A stretch of DNA of 64,000 bases from a virus. Made by a program: the position numbers and the translations under genes. Under the pieces are notes generated by a model. It saw only the letters and a program-made list of their open reading frames with translations. It was not told the DNA's origin and searched no databases. The first letter of the stretch is position 1; every line of letters starts with the position of its first letter. Below, one piece after another: positions 1 through 9,092 of the stretch. The DNA is taken from the IMG/VR virus record IMGVR_UViG_3300020419_001178, positions 81,742 through 145,741 of that record, one strand, 5' to 3'.

Positions 1-33
1 TTTTATCTTTATTTCTTTATATAAGTCTGCCAT
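1..33 (-). CDS. 5' end of a further baseplate gene (gp25-like candidate), cut by the window edge
   Basis: An ATG on the minus strand at 33-31 opens a frame reading MADLYKEIKIK that is still open at the window edge. Only 11 codons are visible. It follows the PAAR gene in the same direction with an 8-base gap, as the other baseplate genes here follow one another. The beginning resembles the N-terminus of T4-like gp25 baseplate wedge proteins of marine phages, but that is memory-based and rests on very few residues. It could equally be another baseplate gene. Confidence 0.45.
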   Translation of the reverse strand, partial: MADLYKEIKIK

Positions 34-41
34 AATAATAT

Positions 42-353
42 TTATTCGTTTGCGTATACCGTGGTTTGCGTTGTACTTTTAATCTCAGCACTACAATCAT
101 AGGTATCCCCTATTCTGCCAACTTCTAAATCTTCAGCAAAAACATTTGGACTATGTGTTACTAAAGGTGTGCCGTAAACAGGTGGACAATGTGTGTGTGG
201 TTCATTGAGATCTGTCTTTCTATGTATACCGTGACCAGCAACAAATACTGTCGCACTACCCGTGTCTGTAAGTATGTCTCCAGGCGCAACACAGATTGGG
301 TGTACTGTGTTTACTATATCTCCTGATCCTACTTTTCTAGCTATCAATGGCAT
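42..353 (-). CDS. PAAR-domain spike tip protein
   Basis: A 103-residue protein with the layout of PAAR proteins, which fold into a small metal-bound cone sharpening the tip of the gp5/VgrG spike. Visible features are short beta segments, a His/Cys-rich stretch PHTHCPP (residues 52-58), and SPNVFAEDLEVGRIGDTYDC (68-87), which matches the usual PAAR pattern of 'SPNVF-x-G-R-x-GD-x-C'. His53, His55, Cys56 and Cys87 are candidate metal ligands. Its start codon overlaps the end of the gp5-like gene, so the tip and spike are translated together. T4 has an analogous tip protein, gp5.4. The identification is solid; metal binding is inferred. Confidence 0.85.
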   Translation of the reverse strand: MPLIARKVGSGDIVNTVHPICVAPGDILTDTGSATVFVAGHGIHRKTDLNEPHTHCPPVYGTPLVTHSPNVFAEDLEVGRIGDTYDCSAEIKSTTQTTVYANE

Positions 354-3103
354 TATTGTACCTGCATCACTCCTCCGCCATGTGCTATCGGTGTTGGCGG
401 TGTTACGGAAGCTAACGGAGTCAACTCCCCTTTCTTAATACTTAACCAATAGCTTTGTCCTGATTCAATTCTTACTTGAGTTTTAGTCTTACCTTTATCT
501 CTTCCTTCTTTTATTGTTGAATTGACATATCCAATAGCATTTAAAAATTGATTACCTAATGAAGTAAAATTAGTAGTCGTCCAAGTAATGAATCCGGCCT
601 TTTCTCCTTTTGTCAAATACGCTACTGCTAACTTACAAGCAACAGCTGGATCATTTGCCAATTCAGGATTGTTGTAAATGTCCACCCCTATCATTCCACC
701 GTATGCTTTATAGTTGTCTGTGCCTGTCAATTGTATCAAACCTCTTCCTCGATATGTCCAACCATCGCCCGTTTCCGGACCACCGTTACCCATTCTATTT
801 CCATATACCACACTTGCTATTTGAACAGGTTTTCTAGATAACTGTTGTGCTAATGCTGTTCCTCCTGGCTTTTTAAACATTTTAAATGTGTCAATTAATC
901 CTTGAGCATTATAGTTCATGTTTTCACTCTTAGGTATAAAACTGCTTTCAGCAAATATATTAGCACAGGCCATTGCTATGGCTTCGCCGGCTCCTCCAGG
1001 AGTAGCTCCACTATTAAGTGCTTTGGCTGGATCAAGTCCTAATCCTTTAATAAGTTCACTTATAAAAAATCTTGTACTCTCTTCATAGTTGACAGGATCG
1101 TTTGGTTGTGTACCCTTGGTTCCATCATTATTATTTTGGAATATTTTTCCAGTATCTATACTTTCAGGTTCAGCATCTCCTGCCCTGAATACTCCTGATG
1201 TACTGTTTCGTTCTGGCATATCAGATTCTTTTGTTAATGGAGAATTTTGTGTTCGTACTTCAGGTGCTGGTGAATTTATACTGTCTGTTTCTCCTGGTGT
1301 ATGAGCAGAAGGATTAAAACTTTCATGTGAGTTCCACGGCTCATGTTGCGGAGTTCTTCTTGGTAGTAATGCTATAGCGGCGTCTGATGCTCTTGAAGCA
1401 TCTGCTGTAACCCTTAAAGGGCTTCCAGAAGAGTCATTTATAATAACTCCGTCTTTATCTAAAACTTGATCATCATCGTCAACTACTTGATTTGTAGCAG
1501 GTTTAGTAAATGTATCACCTATAGAGTCTGATGTATCTGAAGGATCTGGAACTTGTGCCGGACTGTTCATGTGTATTTGTAAAGCCTGCTCTCGGTGTAC
1601 ATCAACTGATAAAATTTGCGTTTTACCTCCAGCGTCTAATTTATTATCAGTAGCACTTTTAATTTGTGTATTAGCGCCACTTGTAAATTTATTATCGCCT
1701 ACAGTATTTAAATTAAACGCCCCATTGACCGTCTGTCTGTAATCGCCAACAACCTTTGAATGGAAGTTTTGATTAATTGCTATATGTCCATCTAATGTAA
1801 CCTGTAGATTATAGTCGCCCGTAATTGTAGTCCTATGTGTTCCTTCTATTTGGACATCTTCATCAATACCAATTGCTTTTGCTCTATTACCACCAATTTT
1901 TAAATCTTGATCAATAGCAACATATTTTGTATCATTTTGTAAAATTCTCACATCATTGTTCTGTGCTACCTTAACTTTTTTATCACGCAAAGCTGTAAGG
2001 TTAAAATCTCTTCCAGCAAGTATATTGATATCTCTGTCAGCAGTAATGTTTAAGTCTGTTTCTGTTCTTATGTTTATACTATCACTTGCGTAGATATCAA
2101 TTTTTCCATTAGAGGTCATTTCTAACCAAGCACTACCTGTTGCGTTTCCTATATAGATTATGTCTTCAGAATTATGTAAAAGTATCTGATGGCCTGTTCT
2201 AGTTCTCAAACGCACATGGTCATTAAACGGTATAGTCTGATCACCCTTTGACACATTCTCTGGAATTGCTTCTATGTCATAGTATTTTGCTCCTGTATTT
2301 CCTGCTTGACCTGCTCTAATTATTGAAGGATCTCCGTCGTCCATAACAAAACTAGAACCACCTAGTCTACTTCTAAAAAATTCAATAGACTGACCTTTTT
2401 CTCCGTAACTTCCTTTAGGTGCTCCGTCCCTCTTATCTAATGGTCCTGGAGTATTCCAACCGTATACAGTATTAGGAGTATCTCGTCTAGCACTAGAAGT
2501 AGTTTGACCTCTAATTGGATCTTTTAACAAACCTTGTGTAGAAAGAGCTCCTGCGAATAACGGATTATGGGGTCTTTTAAAACGATCAGGATCATAACCT
2601 TTATGTGTTTGTTTTTTATTATATTCGCCTGTAGGAAGTCTTCTACCTTTTAAATCATTTGTTAGGCCGTCCTGGTAAATTAAATCCGCAGACGACGTTG
2701 GATTACTCCCCGGAACCATGCTATTCATATATTGGTCTTGAACACATCCTATCCAAAAACATTGATTAGGTTTGTTTTCAACAAACATAACCAAAACCTT
2801 AGTACCCGGATCAGGTGGTACTGCCCAGAAGCCATAACTTTGTTGTGTGCCAGCATATTGTTCATTACGTGTATTTGACTGTGCGTCATTTACTCCGTAA
2901 AAAGGCATACAATAATGTGCTGTAAATTGTTGTCCTGCGGGAAACTGTTCTTGCCCACTTGGATTAGCAAATGATAAAAGTTCAACTCTCAGTGATCCCA
3001 TTCGGTGTGAATCAAGATGATTCACAACTCTTGCTAGAAAGGGCCCACTTGTAAAATTCTTTTCGGGTTTTGCTCCCTCACTTCTTTTTATTTCCCCTGC
3101 CAT
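353..3103 (-). CDS. 5: gp5-like baseplate spike with C-terminal GH19-like muralytic domain
   Basis: This 916-residue protein is the central spike of the baseplate hub. Residues ~15-145 form the OB-fold, with a typical GFWAVPPDPGTKVLVMF stretch. Residues ~330-520 are short alternating repeats rich in D/N/I/V (DINILAGRDFNLTALRD), the expected triple-stranded beta-helix. After a low-complexity linker, residues ~680-900 look like a GH19 chitinase/endolysin domain: IFAESSF with a candidate catalytic Glu, ENMNYNAQGL, and GWTYRGRGLIQLTG. T4 gp5 (575 aa) instead has a T4-lysozyme-type domain placed before the helix, so both enzyme family and position differ. The ATG overlaps the upstream stop (TAATG). 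The peptidoglycan-cutting role during entry is inferred from family. Confidence 0.88.
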   Translation of the reverse strand: MAGEIKRSEGAKPEKNFTSGPFLARVVNHLDSHRMGSLRVELLSFANPSGQEQFPAGQQFTAHYCMPFYGVNDAQSNTRNEQYAGTQQSYGFWAVPPDPGTKVLVMFVENKPNQCFWIGCVQDQYMNSMVPGSNPTSSADLIYQDGLTNDLKGRRLPTGEYNKKQTHKGYDPDRFKRPHNPLFAGALSTQGLLKDPIRGQTTSSARRDTPNTVYGWNTPGPLDKRDGAPKGSYGEKGQSIEFFRSRLGGSSFVMDDGDPSIIRAGQAGNTGAKYYDIEAIPENVSKGDQTIPFNDHVRLRTRTGHQILLHNSEDIIYIGNATGSAWLEMTSNGKIDIYASDSINIRTETDLNITADRDINILAGRDFNLTALRDKKVKVAQNNDVRILQNDTKYVAIDQDLKIGGNRAKAIGIDEDVQIEGTHRTTITGDYNLQVTLDGHIAINQNFHSKVVGDYRQTVNGAFNLNTVGDNKFTSGANTQIKSATDNKLDAGGKTQILSVDVHREQALQIHMNSPAQVPDPSDTSDSIGDTFTKPATNQVVDDDDQVLDKDGVIINDSSGSPLRVTADASRASDAAIALLPRRTPQHEPWNSHESFNPSAHTPGETDSINSPAPEVRTQNSPLTKESDMPERNSTSGVFRAGDAEPESIDTGKIFQNNNDGTKGTQPNDPVNYEESTRFFISELIKGLGLDPAKALNSGATPGGAGEAIAMACANIFAESSFIPKSENMNYNAQGLIDTFKMFKKPGGTALAQQLSRKPVQIASVVYGNRMGNGGPETGDGWTYRGRGLIQLTGTDNYKAYGGMIGVDIYNNPELANDPAVACKLAVAYLTKGEKAGFITWTTTNFTSLGNQFLNAIGYVNSTIKEGRDKGKTKTQVRIESGQSYWLSIKKGELTPLASVTPPTPIAHGGGVMQVQ

Positions 3104-5895
3104 TACAATCCGCCTCGTATTCTACCAGCTTGATCAACATCATCTAATTTTTTCTTTACTGCGTAATCTGCCTTACGCATTTCAAATTGGGCAAGATCAG
3201 CTTTTGTATTTTGTAGATACTTTTCATAAGCCTGCGTTTCTGTACCAGCATTCAATTTACCATCTTCGTTAAAATCAGCTAATGCTCTTGCTAATTCATC
3301 AGCATTTCCTGACGCTATGGCAGTATCAATTCTGGCTTGTCTTGCGTCTCTTTGGTTGAATATTTGCTCTTTTATTTTCTCAGCATTGTCGTATGATTCT
3401 TTAGCATATTGATTAAGTCTTCTTACAAGAGTCAATTCGTTGGTATATGTATTTCCTCTGAAACTGTTAGTGACAGTAATCACTTTGTATAAACCACTAA
3501 ATTGAGCAACATCCTCTAATCCTTTTGCTGTTGGACTACCTTCACCTATGTCAACTGGTGTCTTAAAGTTAATTATTATATCAACCTCTCCGTTTTGGTG
3601 ATTCATGGTTCCGTCAGCATTTATGTTTATAAAAGGTGTGGGTGCTGAAAAATAGTTTCCTAGTCCGCTGTCCGACATGAAATACAGATCTCCAAGGATA
3701 GTCAAATCCGCTGATATAAGATCAGCAGGACTGTTTATTAAAGAATCTTGGAAAGCTCTAGCTACTCTCACAGAAGGTGTCTCAGCTACAGCACCATTTG
3801 TCTGTTCATCTTGTTGGGTTTCATTTAATGAAGCAACGATATCTGCTGTTTTTAAAATATTATTGTTTCTTGTTCCTGATGCCGCTTTCATATCTGTAGC
3901 TGGGTCTTGGTTGTCACGACCACTACTGGATAAATCATTGCTTGTGGAACTATTCATAAAATCTTTAGCAATAGCTGTAAAAAATGCTGTTCGGAAATTA
4001 ATATCAAAGCTAAGAACATCCGTATTTTTTCCAGTATAGATATAATTGTAATGTTTTACTGCTTGTTGTTTAAGAAATCCATAACCTACAGGAGGATCAT
4101 TTGGCATCATGAATACTGAACAATGTACCTTAGCTGGCACTACGTTGTATACAAAAATTTTAGGAAACTTATTAAACTTTCCTTTATTTACAGGAGCATC
4201 AAGCACATAGGTTTGTACTTCAATTCTAAACCAATCAACGAATCCTGTATTTGAGTCAGTTACCAGTTGTCCTTTCTTTAAAAGTCCTTTTCCCCAATCA
4301 CTAATTAAAACCAATTCTTCTATAATTCTTTGAATTTTTGTGCCTTGTTTAAATTGAATATTTTTACTGGTTGGATTAATTGTTGTTCCGTTCCTATGAA
4401 CTACTTTAGCCTTTGGATCGTAAACAAAATTTGGATATCCAAAATTACTTGAGCCAGGATCTAAACTTCCATCTGTAAACATTTGTGTAGAACCAATTTT
4501 ATTAGTAAAATTACTAGCAGTGAATTCGTTTTTAATTTTTTCACTTAGATTGTTTCTTTTAATACTGTATCCTAGTTTATTATCAACAAAAGTTTTTACC
4601 TGACTTTCTATCGAACCTCCAAATTGAGGTCTTGGATCTATAAAGTCTACACCAACAGCAGATCCTAGCACTTCCTCTTGATCATATTCTCTTTTATCTT
4701 TTGTAAAATCACCAAATAATGCTGTGTTGTCTACATCAGCAAGTGTATCTTTCATTATATTCTGTGCCATGTCTGTAGGAAATAAGATTATTATTTCATC
4801 CGGCTCATGTGGTTGTTTTCCTTTTGTAGCTGTTGTAAGTTTGCTACTATTCACTGCGGTAGCTAAACTATTCACTCCTGTTTGTAAAATTTCCTGTATT
4901 GTTCTACCACTTATAGATACGTTATCAGGTATGCTTTGATTTTGGTCTGTCAACGCATTTTCATTGAACGGGGTTGCTTTTACTGTATATCTAGATCCTC
5001 CGCCGTTAACGTCAAATTCAACACTGAAAATCTTGACACACATTTGTCGTTTAGGTTCTCTAGCAGGGAAAAGTTTATGTAAGTCTCCCTCGACGTCTTT
5101 GTATCCTACAACATCTAATTGAAGTAGATATGGGCATTCTAGATAATTAGAATATCCAGCTTTCATCGCACATAATTGTAAATGTTGTAAAAACTGTCCC
5201 ATACTATAAGGTTCAGTGACTTCAAATTCTATAGCAAAAGCCGTGGTCACTCTAGTTTTTTTGTTAGGAGCAACTACAGATTTAATGGAAACATTATCTA
5301 TATAATATTCTGTGTTAGGTATTTTTTGTTTCTTTTCTAGCTCAGTCATAGGTCTAGCAGGCATTGGGCCTGCCGCTGAAACTGATCCCGGAAAGCCACC
5401 CATCTTAATTACAGTCTGCTGAGCCTTTGGACCTTTCAATCTATAAGTCTTATGGGGGAAATTACACTCATCGTTACTTAAAGCGGCTAATGTCCAAAGA
5501 TAATTCTTGCTGGCATACGCATCTAAGCTGTTTGGTTTTCTTGCTGATCCAAAATGGAAATTCCTAAAAGTATCCATTGTGTCTTGACTAATAGCTGATC
5601 TTTCGGCGGCCATTTCTTCTTCTTCAGATATTTCACCTAAATCCGTGCTATATCCATTAGCTACAAATTTAGGAGCATTAGGATCAGCATCTCCTACTGT
5701 AGCAGATTCTGATTTTGCTCCTGAAGTATCTTTCTTAATATTATTATTGTCAGGTTTTACTTTATTTTCTTTTTTTCTTTCAGCTACTTCAAGGTCTTCA
5801 TCGGTTTGTTCGCCTACAAGTTTTTCACCTTCGGGTGTAAAAAACTTTTTTTTACCTACTACTATATCAGCGTAGGTATAAGGTTGTTCAGCCAT
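3103..5895 (-). CDS. large baseplate hub structural protein (gp27-like candidate)
   Basis: A 930-residue protein between gp53 and the gp5-like spike. The N-terminal ~110 residues are charged and low in complexity (AERKKENKVKPDNNN). The middle resembles hub proteins, with ATAFAIEFEVTEPYSMGQFL near residue 215. The region before residue 850 carries GLYKVITVTNSFRGNTYTNE followed by LTLVRR, the kind of ending seen in gp27/gpD-type hub domains. The last ~90 residues are helical and charged. T4 gp27 is only 391 aa, so this would be an expanded form. The position next to gp5 fits a hub protein that seats the spike. The family assignment is inference; a large marine-phage structural protein is certain. 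Confidence 0.6.
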   Translation of the reverse strand: MAEQPYTYADIVVGKKKFFTPEGEKLVGEQTDEDLEVAERKKENKVKPDNNNIKKDTSGAKSESATVGDADPNAPKFVANGYSTDLGEISEEEEMAAERSAISQDTMDTFRNFHFGSARKPNSLDAYASKNYLWTLAALSNDECNFPHKTYRLKGPKAQQTVIKMGGFPGSVSAAGPMPARPMTELEKKQKIPNTEYYIDNVSIKSVVAPNKKTRVTTAFAIEFEVTEPYSMGQFLQHLQLCAMKAGYSNYLECPYLLQLDVVGYKDVEGDLHKLFPAREPKRQMCVKIFSVEFDVNGGGSRYTVKATPFNENALTDQNQSIPDNVSISGRTIQEILQTGVNSLATAVNSSKLTTATKGKQPHEPDEIIILFPTDMAQNIMKDTLADVDNTALFGDFTKDKREYDQEEVLGSAVGVDFIDPRPQFGGSIESQVKTFVDNKLGYSIKRNNLSEKIKNEFTASNFTNKIGSTQMFTDGSLDPGSSNFGYPNFVYDPKAKVVHRNGTTINPTSKNIQFKQGTKIQRIIEELVLISDWGKGLLKKGQLVTDSNTGFVDWFRIEVQTYVLDAPVNKGKFNKFPKIFVYNVVPAKVHCSVFMMPNDPPVGYGFLKQQAVKHYNYIYTGKNTDVLSFDINFRTAFFTAIAKDFMNSSTSNDLSSSGRDNQDPATDMKAASGTRNNNILKTADIVASLNETQQDEQTNGAVAETPSVRVARAFQDSLINSPADLISADLTILGDLYFMSDSGLGNYFSAPTPFININADGTMNHQNGEVDIIINFKTPVDIGEGSPTAKGLEDVAQFSGLYKVITVTNSFRGNTYTNELTLVRRLNQYAKESYDNAEKIKEQIFNQRDARQARIDTAIASGNADELARALADFNEDGKLNAGTETQAYEKYLQNTKADLAQFEMRKADYAVKKKLDDVDQAGRIRGGL

Positions 5896-5898
5896 GTA

Positions 5899-6183
5899 TT
5901 ACTCCAATGCGTCACGAACCCTAGTAGGGTTTGGTAAAAAGATAGAAGTACCTGTAGTGATATCATATACAAAATCTTCTATTACATCTAAATTTCTTTG
6001 ACCAAATATCCACCATAGATCCTTATTACCATAATAATCATATGCTAGTAAATCGGGTCTATGATTGTACTGTGGTTCTATTGTATACAATTTGTCATCA
6101 GTGAAAGAAGGAATAGGTCGTATTGTCAAAAGATCTAACGTTCCGTTTCCTTTTAAATCTGTATTTTTATATGGACTACTCAT
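5899..6183 (-). CDS. 53: baseplate wedge protein gp53 (short form)
   Basis: A 94-residue protein containing LLAYDYYGNKDLWWIFGQRN at residues ~45-64, the conserved LysM-like core of gp53 baseplate wedge proteins, in which a tyrosine-rich strand is followed by the tryptophan pair. It ends in the usual short Pro/Arg tail. T4 gp53 is 196 aa, so this is a reduced version. In the baseplate gp53 clamps wedges around the hub. The ATG overlaps the stop of the preceding gene (TAATG), which ties its translation to the tube-junction protein. Confidence 0.85.
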   Translation of the reverse strand: MSSPYKNTDLKGNGTLDLLTIRPIPSFTDDKLYTIEPQYNHRPDLLAYDYYGNKDLWWIFGQRNLDVIEDFVYDITTGTSIFLPNPTRVRDALE

Positions 6184-7118
6184 TAAATGTATCCTTTGCC
6201 TATATTATCTCCATTAACAAAGTCACTGTAACTAAATTTAGATACTTTAGCTCTGCTGTAGATCGGTTGTACTGTTACTGTAAATTGTGATTCCGCAGGT
6301 GCCCACGCAACTGACATTCTATCAGCTTGAGATTTTATAGAACCTCCAAAGTCTGAAAAATCAATAGGATCAAAACCTGTGGCTATGTAATCAACTTCAT
6401 TAGGCATGTCAACAGTAAAGTTAACAATTACACAAGGTACGTTGTTAAAAACATAATCACCGTAACCATTTAAATTAATTACGGGAGGTGGATTACCTCT
6501 TCCGGTGTCGTCAACGCCATGTTGCATTTTTGTTACTGTTCTTAAATAATGTAAACATCCTATCCAATATTTTGCTTCAAGACCATTTTGATTATAAAAC
6601 TGTCCTGTAATAACTAGTTGATCCACTTGTGAATTCTGATACGCAAAGAACGGATAATTATTATGTATAGGAGCCACTTGGTTATAATTTGCTGAGTGAC
6701 TTAATATAATAGTAGGAGTATAAGGAAACATCATTCCTCCTGTGTTAACCAAAGGCGAAATAATCGGTGAATTTTCAAAATTTGTTGGCAAGCTCAATTT
6801 GACTCTCCAATCTCTATCTTCGACTGTAGACTGTCCCCAATATGCTTGTGACTTGGTAGTTCCTAGTTCAGAATCTCCACCTTTCAAACCTTTGGATCGC
6901 ATGTTGCTTGCAAAGTTTTCAGCACCACCTGAAACACCATCATATATATCTTGTGCGGTATTTTTCATTCCTTGGTACATTGGTGATTCTGTCAACCAAC
7001 TTGGAGCATTGCCTCCCGCTGTGTTTTGTCCTTCACTAGCAAAAGCTGTTTTAGATTTATCTACTGCTTGGCTTACGCCGTTTTTGCTAATTACGCCGTT
7101 TTTGAAATATGATGTCAT
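6183..7118 (-). CDS. baseplate-tail tube junction protein (gp48/gp54-like)
   Basis: A 311-residue protein, first gene of the minus-strand baseplate operon. The N-terminal ~100 residues are Gly/Ser/Asn-rich and probably flexible. From residue ~115 there is a compact beta-rich domain with MMFPYTPTIILSHSANYNQV and PFFAYQNSQVDQLVITGQFY. This is the pattern of tail-tube-like proteins that cap the baseplate and start the tube. T4 gp54 (320 aa) and gp48 (364 aa) are of this size, and I cannot tell which one it matches. The start follows AAGGAG at 7131-7126 on the minus strand. Tube initiation is inferred from family and neighbours. Confidence 0.65.
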   Translation of the reverse strand: MTSYFKNGVISKNGVSQAVDKSKTAFASEGQNTAGGNAPSWLTESPMYQGMKNTAQDIYDGVSGGAENFASNMRSKGLKGGDSELGTTKSQAYWGQSTVEDRDWRVKLSLPTNFENSPIISPLVNTGGMMFPYTPTIILSHSANYNQVAPIHNNYPFFAYQNSQVDQLVITGQFYNQNGLEAKYWIGCLHYLRTVTKMQHGVDDTGRGNPPPVINLNGYGDYVFNNVPCVIVNFTVDMPNEVDYIATGFDPIDFSDFGGSIKSQADRMSVAWAPAESQFTVTVQPIYSRAKVSKFSYSDFVNGDNIGKGYI

Positions 7119-7137
7119 TTGGTAAACTCCTTACTAT

Positions 7138-7145
7138 TATTTAGT
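7138..7145 (-). promoter_or_regulatory. candidate late promoter for the minus-strand baseplate operon
   Basis: ACTAAATA on the minus strand, a one- or two-base variant of the T4 late box TATAAATA. It lies 20 bases before the ATG of the baseplate operon, the same spacing seen for better late boxes in this window (18-28 bases). It touches the -35 element of the opposite-facing gp55 promoter. Confidence 0.5.
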
Positions 7146-7173
7146 TGACAAAATTAACAGAGTATATTATAAT
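7145..7173 (+). promoter_or_regulatory. sigma70-type promoter of gp55
   Basis: TTGACA at 7145-7150 and TATAAT at 7168-7173 with a 17-base spacer form a perfect host consensus. The predicted start is near 7180, followed by a GGAG ribosome site at 7188-7191 and the gp55 ATG at 7197. This suits early transcription by unmodified host polymerase. Confidence 0.9.
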
Positions 7174-7196
7174 GTGGTATAAACCTTGGAGAAAAG

Positions 7197-8036
7197 ATGA
7201 AAAGAATCAATTATTTAAACAACAAAGACATACTATCAGAGATACACAAGTCTAAGTCGTCGTTTTGTAGCTTTACAGACAATGATTTTGCTGACTTTGA
7301 TATAATCTTACCTAGTATAGCTAAAATAAATGTCCGAACAGTGGCAGAAGCAAAAAGGAACAAGGCAAAAAAATTACAGCAAAGAGCATTCGAAAAGGCA
7401 AAAGAAAGTGGAAAGAGAGTTAAATTAGCAGAATTTGCTATTGATTACAGAAAAATTGAGAAAACAGACGTAATATTTAGAATTATGATGTATGATCATA
7501 TTCCTGAGGAACCTGGCAGGAAAAAGAATCCAAAGACTATAGCAGACACAAAAACAAAAGTAAATTTTCCTCCATTCCAACACTTTAAATACAATGACCA
7601 AGGTGATCTAATTATTGTAGGGAAAAGTCATTGGGAAGGCGGTATGGAAAATGGTAATTTTACCAAAGAAGGCGGTAAGGTAACAAACAAACTGGCTTTA
7701 ATGTGGATGAAACTTTGTGATAGATATGCTACTAGAGGTAATGTTAGAGGCTACACATATAATGACGAAATGCGTGGACAAGCTATATTACAGTTATCAC
7801 AAATTGGATTACAGTTTGACGAGTCAAAATCTAATAATCCGTTTGCTTATTATACTGCGGCAGTAACCAATTCATTTGTAAGAGTAATTAACATAGAAAA
7901 ACGTAATCAAAACATACGTGATGATATTTTAGAAATGAATCACATGAACCCTAGTTACACAAGACAAGCTAAAGGTGAATGGGAAAGACAACAGCGTGAT
8001 CATGTGGCTAGCCAAAAAACCACAAAAAGTGATTGA
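7197..8036 (+). CDS. 55: gp55, late-transcription sigma factor
   Basis: A 279-residue protein whose C-terminal ~150 residues match T4 gp55, the minimal sigma factor that with the sliding clamp directs host RNA polymerase to TATAAATA late promoters. The region-2-like core is visible: KLALMWMKLCDRYATR, FDESKSNNPFAYYTAAVTNS and FVRVINIEKRNQNIRDD, giving helices for -10 recognition and core binding. T4 gp55 is 185 aa. The extra ~110 N-terminal residues are basic and helical, with no function I can name. A perfect sigma70 promoter precedes it. The NATAAATA boxes elsewhere in the window are its expected targets. Confidence 0.9.
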   Translation: MKRINYLNNKDILSEIHKSKSSFCSFTDNDFADFDIILPSIAKINVRTVAEAKRNKAKKLQQRAFEKAKESGKRVKLAEFAIDYRKIEKTDVIFRIMMYDHIPEEPGRKKNPKTIADTKTKVNFPPFQHFKYNDQGDLIIVGKSHWEGGMENGNFTKEGGKVTNKLALMWMKLCDRYATRGNVRGYTYNDEMRGQAILQLSQIGLQFDESKSNNPFAYYTAAVTNSFVRVINIEKRNQNIRDDILEMNHMNPSYTRQAKGEWERQQRDHVASQKTTKSD

Positions 8037-8061
8037 CAAACTGTAGATTTTCTATTATAAT
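8033..8061 (+). promoter_or_regulatory. sigma70-type promoter of the gp47-gp46-SufE operon
   Basis: TTGACA at 8033-8038 overlaps the gp55 stop, and TATAAT at 8056-8061 follows after exactly 17 bases. Transcription should start near 8068, just ahead of the gp47 TTG start, giving a very short leader that contains GAGGAAGGA as ribosome site. Confidence 0.9.
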
Positions 8062-8081
8062 ACTAGAGGAAGGATTGTAAT

Positions 8082-9092
8082 TTGTTTAAAAAAGCGGCTG
8101 TCTTTACTGATATCCACCTTGGATTAAAGTCTAACAGTAAAGTACACTTACAAGATTGCGAAGAGTTCGTAGATTGGTTTATTGAACAGGCAAAAGCCAA
8201 CGGTTGTGAAACCGGAATCTTCTGCGGTGACTGGCATCATAATCGAAATACTATCAACGTACAAACATTAGACACAACAACAAGATGTTTAGAAAAATTA
8301 GGTGCGGCATTTGAAAAGTTTTATTTCTTTGCTGGTAACCACGACTTATACTACAAAGATAAACGTGATGTGTATAGTGTTGAATTTGGTAAGCATATCC
8401 CTGGTATCACTTATGTTGACGATATACTAGTTGAAGATGATGTAGCACTAATTCCTTGGTTGGTTGGAGAGGAATGGAAAAAGATTTCTAGTATAAAGAC
8501 AAAGTATATGTTTGGTCATTTTGAACTTCCAAACTTTTACATGAATGCTATGGTACAGATGCCTGACACTGGTGAACTTAAAGCTGAACATTTTAAACAT
8601 CAAGAATATGTTTTTTCAGGACACTTTCATAAAAGACAGATTCAAGGAAGAATACATTACTTAGGAAATGCTTTTCCACACAACTACGCAGACGCATGGG
8701 ACGACAAGCGTGGTATGATGATACTTGACAAAGAAAATAACAAAGAACCACATTACATTGACTGGGACGATTGTCCAAAATATAGAACAGTTAAACTTTC
8801 ACAACTGTTGGACGAAAAAGACAAATTATTAAAAAGTAAAATGTACTTAAGAGTAACACTTGACTTACCTATTTCATACGAAGAAGCAAGTTTTATTAAA
8901 GAAACATTTGTAAACGATTATGACTGTAGAGAAATAACACTTATTCCAAGTCAAAAAGATGAAGAAATTCATACAGATATAGATATCAGTACCTTTGAAA
9001 GTGTAGATCAAATTGTTACTAAAGAGATTACTGCTATTGATACTGAACAGTACGATAAAAATACATTGTTAAGGATATATGACGAACTATGA
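8082..9092 (+). CDS. 47: gp47, recombination endonuclease subunit (Mre11-like)
   Basis: A 336-residue calcineurin-like phosphoesterase, the nuclease half of the gp46-gp47 complex that processes DNA ends for recombination-dependent replication. T4 gp47 is 339 aa. Metal-binding motifs are visible in order: FTDIHLG (Asp10, His12), FCGDWHHN, AGNHD and SGHFHKRQ. Translation begins at a TTG (8082) placed 8 bases after GAGGAAGGA; no in-frame ATG fits. The stop overlaps the gp46 start by four bases (ATGA), so both subunits are coupled. Confidence 0.95.
   Translation: MFKKAAVFTDIHLGLKSNSKVHLQDCEEFVDWFIEQAKANGCETGIFCGDWHHNRNTINVQTLDTTTRCLEKLGAAFEKFYFFAGNHDLYYKDKRDVYSVEFGKHIPGITYVDDILVEDDVALIPWLVGEEWKKISSIKTKYMFGHFELPNFYMNAMVQMPDTGELKAEHFKHQEYVFSGHFHKRQIQGRIHYLGNAFPHNYADAWDDKRGMMILDKENNKEPHYIDWDDCPKYRTVKLSQLLDEKDKLLKSKMYLRVTLDLPISYEEASFIKETFVNDYDCREITLIPSQKDEEIHTDIDISTFESVDQIVTKEITAIDTEQYDKNTLLRIYDEL

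Noticed and set aside
39-46. AATAAATA on the minus strand at the end of the PAAR gene
   Set aside because: Only five bases before the next ATG (33), leaving no room for a leader or ribosome site; the other genes of the operon read through.
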